A DNA stretch of 10,449 nt, taken from NCBI GenBank assembly GCA_902796975.1, contig CADBRF010000135.1, forward strand, positions 1 to 10,449. Direction: 5' to 3'. The position numbers and the translations under genes were made by a program. Positions within the stretch are counted from its first letter, which is position 1. Every line of letters begins with the position of its first letter. Positions 6,422-10,449 of the stretch are shown here, one piece after another. The DNA comes from an uncultured Coriobacteriaceae bacterium (lineage in GTDB: Bacteria > Actinomycetota > Coriobacteriia > Coriobacteriales > QAMH01). The notes below the pieces were generated by a model. It worked only from the letters and a program-made list of their open reading frames with translations, had not been told where the DNA came from and ran no database searches.

Positions 6422-6823
6422 ATGGGCGAGCACGGACATGAGCATCAGCACACAAACGAACGCGTTCTCATCGAAGAAAACGACATGTTCCTCTCTGTTC
6501 TGGAGCATGAAGAATCGCTGGTCGCCTCATACCGGCTGGACCTCTCATGCGGGCTCAACGATGCCAAAGAGAGGCTCGCGCAATTTGCGAAGTCAATAAG
6601 CGGACGGGTGGAGTTTGAGGGTGGCATCGTTGGCCACATCAAGGCTTTTGCACGCGAACAGGGCGACTCCTTCCGCCTCTCCCTTACAGCTGACGAACCT
6701 GATATCCTCGATTTCCATGGCTCCTCCACGCATGTTGAAGGCGTGGCAATAGTCCTTCTCGTTGATGAAGATTGGTATTGCGACCTGCTTAAAGAGGAAA
6801 TCGCGACTCTGGCACGACAATAG
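6422..6823 (+). CDS. small His-rich protein paired with the CobW-like GTPase (possible detached CobW_C-like domain)
   Basis: I do not recognise a named family. The 133-aa acidic protein begins with a His-rich stretch, GEHGHEHQH (2-10, four His at every second position), like the metal-binding His tracts in many COG0523 proteins. After a polar linker the rest suggests strand-helix-strand: SYRLDLSCG (37-44), an amphipathic helix (46-60), strands around 62-90, then VEGVAIVLLVD (105-115) and a C-terminal helix. CobW_C domains have a comparable alpha/beta plan, and the preceding GTPase lacks that domain, so this may be the same function on a separate chain (inference). The ATG at 6422 is one base after the GTPase stop, with AGGAG and GGGG upstream inside the GTPase gene. 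No membrane segment or signal peptide. No clear terminator follows; the convergent kinase gene ends 31 bases further on. Confidence 0.8.
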   Translation: MGEHGHEHQHTNERVLIEENDMFLSVLEHEESLVASYRLDLSCGLNDAKERLAQFAKSISGRVEFEGGIVGHIKAFAREQGDSFRLSLTADEPDILDFHGSSTHVEGVAIVLLVDEDWYCDLLKEEIATLARQ

Positions 6824-6854
6824 AAATGTCCGTCAGCCCAACTCTTGGTGGCAA

Positions 6855-8162
6855 CTAGATCAGATCATTTTCTAGGCTATCTTCGAGACCAGCGGAGGCA
6901 CCGGCGAGCGTGAGATAGACCGTCGTGCCCGTGCCGTATTCCGATTCGATAGAAAGCCCAGAGCCTTCGCCAAAATAGCCCACGAGACGCGCATTGACAT
7001 TTTGCAAAGCGATTCCTAGGCCTGTTGAAACTTCGCCGTCGAGCACGTGGGGCAGCTTGTCAGCAGGAATGCCAACTCCGTCATCGTCAACACGGATAAT
7101 CACGTCGTCACCCTGACGGTAGGCAGAAACGAGAATATGGAGCGCGCCCTCTTCGCGGCGGCCATGACCAACCGAATTCTCCACGATGGGCTGGACAATG
7201 AAGGCAGGCACATGAAGCTCTTCGAGACCGGGCGCTATATCCATGTCCATGACGATGGCGTCCTCGCCAAAACGCGCGCGCTGGAACATGAGATAACGAG
7301 ATGTCTGGTCGATTTCCGAGGAAAGCGGAATGAGATCTTCGGAATTTTCTAGCAAGCGGCGGTAGTAGAGCGCGAACTCGCGGAGCATGACACGCGCCTT
7401 CGCCGGATCGGTGCGGGTGAAGGACGCAATGGTATTGATGGTATTGAAGAGAAAGTGCGGGTTGATCTGAGTTTGGAGCATCTTGAGCTCCATGCTGGTT
7501 GCAAGCTCGGTCTGCTGCTCAAGTGCCGCAAGAGAGAGCTGCGTGGAAAGCAGCTCAGCCAGGCCATCAACCATGGCGCGTTGCATCTCATCGATATTAT
7601 GGGCCGACCCGTAGTAGAACTTGAGCGTGCCGACAATCTCCTTGTTCACCACAAACGGCGCGACAATGCCTGCAGCGAGCCTTCTGGGGCCCTTTCGAGA
7701 GCCTGGCATCACGGTATCGTCAATGCGAGTCCTGCCATCCTCGATTGTCTGCTTGATAGTTTCCGATTGGATGGGTTTACCCGGCAGATGCAAATCGTAA
7801 TCGGCTCCGGCAAAGCCAAGCACTTTCTCGCGGTCGGTGATGGCAACGGCAAGGGAGCCGACGCTTGGCAGCAAAAGTTCGCACACCGCCTGAGCAGATT
7901 CCTGGTTCAGGCCCTGCCGCATGAAGGTGATGGTGCGACTAGCAAGCGAGAGCGTTCGGTTTGCCTGGTTGGCCTTTGAACGATCTGTCTCACCCGCAGT
8001 GTGCAGGACGATAACCGTGAGGGCGAACATCACCACAATGCACAGCATTATGACGGCAACGGGAATCTCGACAATCGAGAAAATCCCCGCAAGCGTGACG
8101 ATGCTGAGTATGGCGTAGGTGGCGATGAGCAGGACGAATCCCGTTGTCTTCTGGCTGTTCAT
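6855..8162 (-). CDS. LytS/YehU-type sensor histidine kinase with two membrane segments and a GAF-like domain
   Basis: The 435-aa protein has two N-terminal hydrophobic segments (about 7-30 and 34-56) with almost no loop between, a GAF-like region (about 85-210), a His_kinase domain with phospho-His236 in LQTQINPHFLFN, and a HATPase_c domain with N-box VENSVGHG (327-334, Asn329), DDDGVGIP (359-366) and STGLGIALQNVNARL (379-393). The order matches kinases that phosphorylate LytTR regulators. Classical LytS has five to six membrane spans, so this is a reduced sensor, and signal sensing may lie in the cytoplasmic GAF-like part. The N-box has Ser-Val-Gly where many relatives have Ala-Ile/Val-Lys. 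The probable partner is the LytTR regulator at 5560-4847. The ATG at 8162 has GGGAG about ten bases upstream. It follows the glycosyltransferase gene by 33 bases and is probably read from the same transcript. Confidence 0.92.
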   Translation of the reverse strand: MNSQKTTGFVLLIATYAILSIVTLAGIFSIVEIPVAVIMLCIVVMFALTVIVLHTAGETDRSKANQANRTLSLASRTITFMRQGLNQESAQAVCELLLPSVGSLAVAITDREKVLGFAGADYDLHLPGKPIQSETIKQTIEDGRTRIDDTVMPGSRKGPRRLAAGIVAPFVVNKEIVGTLKFYYGSAHNIDEMQRAMVDGLAELLSTQLSLAALEQQTELATSMELKMLQTQINPHFLFNTINTIASFTRTDPAKARVMLREFALYYRRLLENSEDLIPLSSEIDQTSRYLMFQRARFGEDAIVMDMDIAPGLEELHVPAFIVQPIVENSVGHGRREEGALHILVSAYRQGDDVIIRVDDDGVGIPADKLPHVLDGEVSTGLGIALQNVNARLVGYFGEGSGLSIESEYGTGTTVYLTLAGASAGLEDSLENDLI

Positions 8163-8195
8163 ATGGCGCTAACTCCCGGGGACGCTTTGCCCCTA

Positions 8196-9449
8196 TTATC
8201 TATCATCTACGGTGATTGCGGCAAACCTCCCCGTAAAGGCCGACGTGCTTGCCATGGTCTTGATGCTCCTGATCTGGCTGACGAGCGGCGTGCAGCGCCA
8301 GAGGGCCCGTACGATATCCGGCCACTGGTGCTGAAGTTCGAAATACTTGGCGCAGTTTTCACGCGCATATTCCGAGGCCTGCTTGCGCTCTGACCCGATG
8401 AGCTTGAACCATTGACCGTGCTCCGGGCAGCCAACGCCGCGCAGAAACGCAGTGAAGATGGCGCGCCGGCGGATGCTGTGGCCGAGCCAGGTGCCCGGAT
8501 AGGGCTCATAGGACTCGGGCTTAACTTGCATCAGGTCAATCTGGGTGCGGGCAAATTCGATCTTGCGGGCCTCATAGAACCAGCGGTACATATCCTGTGT
8601 CCAACGCGAGACATTGGAAAGCGTAGGCGGAGCCAGGTGACGCAAGTTGAGCGTGTTGTCGAACCAGATATCCACGCCGTACATATGGGCGCTCAGCAGG
8701 TAGTCGAGGTCTTCGCCGCGGGAAATCCACGGATCGAAGGCGACTCTGCCGTAAAGATCGGCGTGCAGGACGAGACATCCACCGCAGGCAACCTGAGCAC
8801 GCGAAAGACGCGGACCAGAGACTGCCCGCTCAATATACTCGTTGAAGCCGCGCGAGCGATTCCAGAAGTGGTCGTACCAGGGCGTATCCACCGGCGCCGT
8901 GTATTTGCCCTCGTCGTTGAAGAAGTAGCCGGTCTTTCCCGTGATGAGCTTGCCACTCGGCGTTTTCATAGCGATGCCGTACACCGCGCGCTCGAGAAAA
9001 TCCGGGCCCAGAACAATCTCGTCGTCGTCAATGAAGACGACCGTGTCATAGCCAAAGATGCTCGACACAAGCACACCCAGATTGCGCACTGCACCATAGC
9101 CGGTAAGGCATGCGGCGCTGGTGAAATCCTCGAAACCGAACTGGGCCATCTGTCTGTGGATGTAACGCAGCTCGGCATCACCGATTACGACGATATCGAG
9201 ACCCGGGAAACGACGAGCTATGTCGTGGACCTTCTCCGAGGCCTGGTTTTCGACCCCAGGCTCGGATACGACGAGCAAGAAGATCCTCCCGATGCCCACG
9301 ACCTGCCTGAGCGAGTCAAGGCAGCGCGGCAGCTCGCCTTCTTGATCGATGGGCGTCATATGGTCATAGAGCACGCCACGATCAACGGAATGAGCCGTAC
9401 GGCGGCCGCACCAATAGGTTGGGATAACAATTGCAGGGTTCAAATTCAT
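8196..9449 (-). CDS. GT-A fold glycosyltransferase (GT2-like), substrate unknown
   Basis: The 417-aa protein begins MNLNPAIVIPTYW, the first beta strand of a GT-A nucleotide-sugar transferase. The DDD at 141-143 in VVFIDDDEIVLGPDF is the metal- and nucleotide-sugar-binding DxD motif. ACGGC (221-225) and SRGEDLDY (243-250) fit the acceptor-side region and the catalytic-base ED motif of GT2 enzymes. There is no clear signal peptide or membrane span, so it is probably cytoplasmic or loosely membrane-associated. Sugar and acceptor cannot be read from sequence; cell-wall or exopolysaccharide glycan, or glycosylation of a compatible solute or lipid, are possible. The ATG at 9449 is chosen because it directly precedes the first strand and AAAGGAG lies upstream, though 12 bases away; an ATG at 9488 is the alternative and would add 13 polar residues. 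It is 33 bases upstream of the sensor kinase, suggesting a shared transcript. Confidence 0.82.
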   Translation of the reverse strand: MNLNPAIVIPTYWCGRRTAHSVDRGVLYDHMTPIDQEGELPRCLDSLRQVVGIGRIFLLVVSEPGVENQASEKVHDIARRFPGLDIVVIGDAELRYIHRQMAQFGFEDFTSAACLTGYGAVRNLGVLVSSIFGYDTVVFIDDDEIVLGPDFLERAVYGIAMKTPSGKLITGKTGYFFNDEGKYTAPVDTPWYDHFWNRSRGFNEYIERAVSGPRLSRAQVACGGCLVLHADLYGRVAFDPWISRGEDLDYLLSAHMYGVDIWFDNTLNLRHLAPPTLSNVSRWTQDMYRWFYEARKIEFARTQIDLMQVKPESYEPYPGTWLGHSIRRRAIFTAFLRGVGCPEHGQWFKLIGSERKQASEYARENCAKYFELQHQWPDIVRALWRCTPLVSQIRSIKTMASTSAFTGRFAAITVDDR

Positions 9450-9664
9450 AGAGTTACGATGCTCCTTTGTTACATAGCGAGTTGGCATTCGAGCATGTAT
9501 CTTGCCCCCTCTTGCACCCGTGAATTATCTCACAGTGCTGTTGCGAGCTTACAGGATAACACCTCTGGCAACCACTGCCAGTCTGCGCACCAGACAACCG
9601 AAAAGAATTCACGTTCCTTTCGCAAACACGGAATTTTCGCAGCTAGCGCCCTTCCTGTTGCCGG
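9450..9664 (-). promoter_or_regulatory. intergenic region between rnr and the glycosyltransferase
   Basis: This 215-base gap should hold the end of the rnr transcript and the promoter of the glycosyltransferase-kinase unit. On the minus strand GATAAT (near 9536-9531) is a -10 candidate without a good -35. CTGGCA (9565-9570) and TGCCAG (9576-9581) form a perfect 6-base-pair stem with a 5-base loop, but no U-tract follows, so it is not a clear terminator. An imperfect hairpin with CGAAAA/TTTTCG arms lies around 9599-9652. No gene is apparent. Confidence 0.35.
9565..9581. repeat. inverted repeat CTGGCA-N5-TGCCAG
   Basis: A perfect 6-base inverted repeat with spacer ACCAC. It could form a short RNA hairpin or be an operator upstream of the glycosyltransferase. 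It resembles TGGC-N-GCCA sites used by several regulator families, which is not enough to name one. Confidence 0.35.
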
Positions 9665-10449
9665 CTAGGCAAGCTCGAAGCTTATCTCATGCGTGCGAAT
9701 ATCCACATCCTTCACGCGCACCCGTACACGCTGTCCCAGTTTGTAAGTCCTCCCCGTCTCCTCTCCCATGAGGGTCTGCATGCTCGCATCGAAGCTGTGC
9801 ACCTCGTCATGAACGCGGTCGAAGAGAATCATTCCCTCGGCCGTGTTGTCTAGCCTGACGAAGAACCCGTTCATCATTACCGTGGAGATGGTTCCCTCGA
9901 ATTCCTCGTCCCGGTGGTCGAGCAAATACTCCGCGAGCTTGACCTCGACACTCTCCCTCTCGGCGTCCTCCGCCTGACGTTCCATGGTTGAGGAGTGGGC
10001 GGCGAGCCAATCGAGCTGTCCTTCCATAGCGCGAGGGTCTTTGAGCAGGCGATGTACCATGAGGTCTGGGTAGCGCCTGATGGGGCTTGTGAAATGGCAG
10101 TAGTGGTCGAGGGCAAGGCCGAAGTGACCACGCGGGTCGGTGATGTATTTCGCCCGCTCCATGGAACGGAGCACCAGATAGTTCACGAGTTCCTCGTTGG
10201 GTTTGCCCTTCGCGGCGTTCAACACACGCTGGTAGGCCTCGGGCTCTCCACCGCGAAGCCCCTTGATGGGATAACCCAGCCGTTTGAGCACGGGAATGAG
10301 ACCCTCGAGTGCCTTGCGCCGCGGGGCATCATGCACGCGATAGACGAGCGGCTGGCTCTTGCCAAAGACGTGGTTCGCCACCGTCTCATTGGCGAGGATC
10401 ATGGCCTGCTCGATCATGGAGGTCGCATCGTTCTTCTCACGCAGAACGA
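9665..10449 (-). CDS. rnr: ribonuclease R (RNB + S1), C-terminal part, cut by window edge
   Basis: The reading frame stays open to the right edge, giving 260 residues of a larger protein (RNase R is about 700-800 aa). RNase R is a 3'-to-5' hydrolytic exoribonuclease that degrades structured RNA, including mRNA and faulty rRNA. Seen in order: the end of the catalytic RNB domain with REKNDATSMIEQAMILANE at the fragment's start, the RNase II family signature around residues 108-135 (HFGLALDHYCHFTSPIRRYPD, split here as HFGLALDHY and CHFTSPIRRYPD), and a C-terminal S1 RNA-binding domain (about 175-260) with FEGTISTVMMNGFFVRLD. The protein ends at FELA, without the long basic tail of E. coli RNase R. 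An internal ATG at 10417 is not the start, because coding sequence with conserved residues continues upstream. The four active-site aspartates lie outside the window. Confidence 0.95.
   Translation of the reverse strand, partial: VLREKNDATSMIEQAMILANETVANHVFGKSQPLVYRVHDAPRRKALEGLIPVLKRLGYPIKGLRGGEPEAYQRVLNAAKGKPNEELVNYLVLRSMERAKYITDPRGHFGLALDHYCHFTSPIRRYPDLMVHRLLKDPRAMEGQLDWLAAHSSTMERQAEDAERESVEVKLAEYLLDHRDEEFEGTISTVMMNGFFVRLDNTAEGMILFDRVHDEVHSFDASMQTLMGEETGRTYKLGQRVRVRVKDVDIRTHEISFELA

Noticed and set aside
6824..6854. Possible terminator between the His-rich protein and the kinase
   Set aside because: Only a 4-base-pair stem (CCAA/TTGG) without a U-tract is present.
8412..9668. Long plus-strand open frame (418 codons) antisense to the glycosyltransferase
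   Set aside because: The minus-strand frame has a GT-A fold with DDD and GEDLDY motifs; the antisense product shows no known motif.
9665..10417. Taking the ATG at 10417 as the start of the RNase R gene
   Set aside because: The frame stays open to the window edge and the upstream residues (REKNDATS) continue the RNB domain, so the gene is truncated by the window.

Overview
The window looks like ordinary chromosomal DNA from a high-to-moderate GC Gram-positive bacterium. An anaerobic actinobacterium of the Coriobacteriia (Collinsella/Olsenella/Atopobiaceae-like) is my best guess. The grounds are the style of the Pur proteins, strong GGAG ribosome binding sites, a few GTG/TTG starts, and compact intergenic regions with U-tract terminators. 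The taxon is an inference from protein style, not a database result.

Layout, left to right. Positions 1-122 (minus) hold the start of an HxlR-type winged-helix regulator cut by the window edge. It is divergent from a YgiD/DODA-type extradiol dioxygenase (293-1075, plus), and the AT-rich region between them has two inverted repeats. A bidirectional terminator (1172-1202) separates the dioxygenase from a convergent purine block on the minus strand, read purF (4602-3058), purM (2905-1850), purN (1866-1228). purM and purN overlap by 17 bases. purF has its own intrinsic terminator before purM. Together these encode steps 1, 3 and 5 of de novo IMP synthesis (PRPP to phosphoribosylamine, GAR formylation, AIR formation).

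Next on the minus strand is a LytTR response regulator (5560-4847), ended by a strong terminator. The matching LytS/YehU-type histidine kinase lies at 8162-6855 on the same strand. Between the two is a plus-strand pair: a short CobW/G3E P-loop GTPase (5791-6420) and, one base later, a small His-rich protein (6422-6823). The GTPase lacks the usual C-terminal domain, and the small protein may be that domain as a separate polypeptide. This interrupted two-component system with a split metallochaperone inside is the most unusual part of the window.

Upstream of the kinase on the minus strand is a GT-A fold glycosyltransferase (9449-8196), 33 bases before the kinase and probably co-transcribed with it. 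The window closes with the 3' part of an RNase R gene (9665-10449). I see no tRNA, rRNA, CRISPR array, insertion sequence or phage gene.
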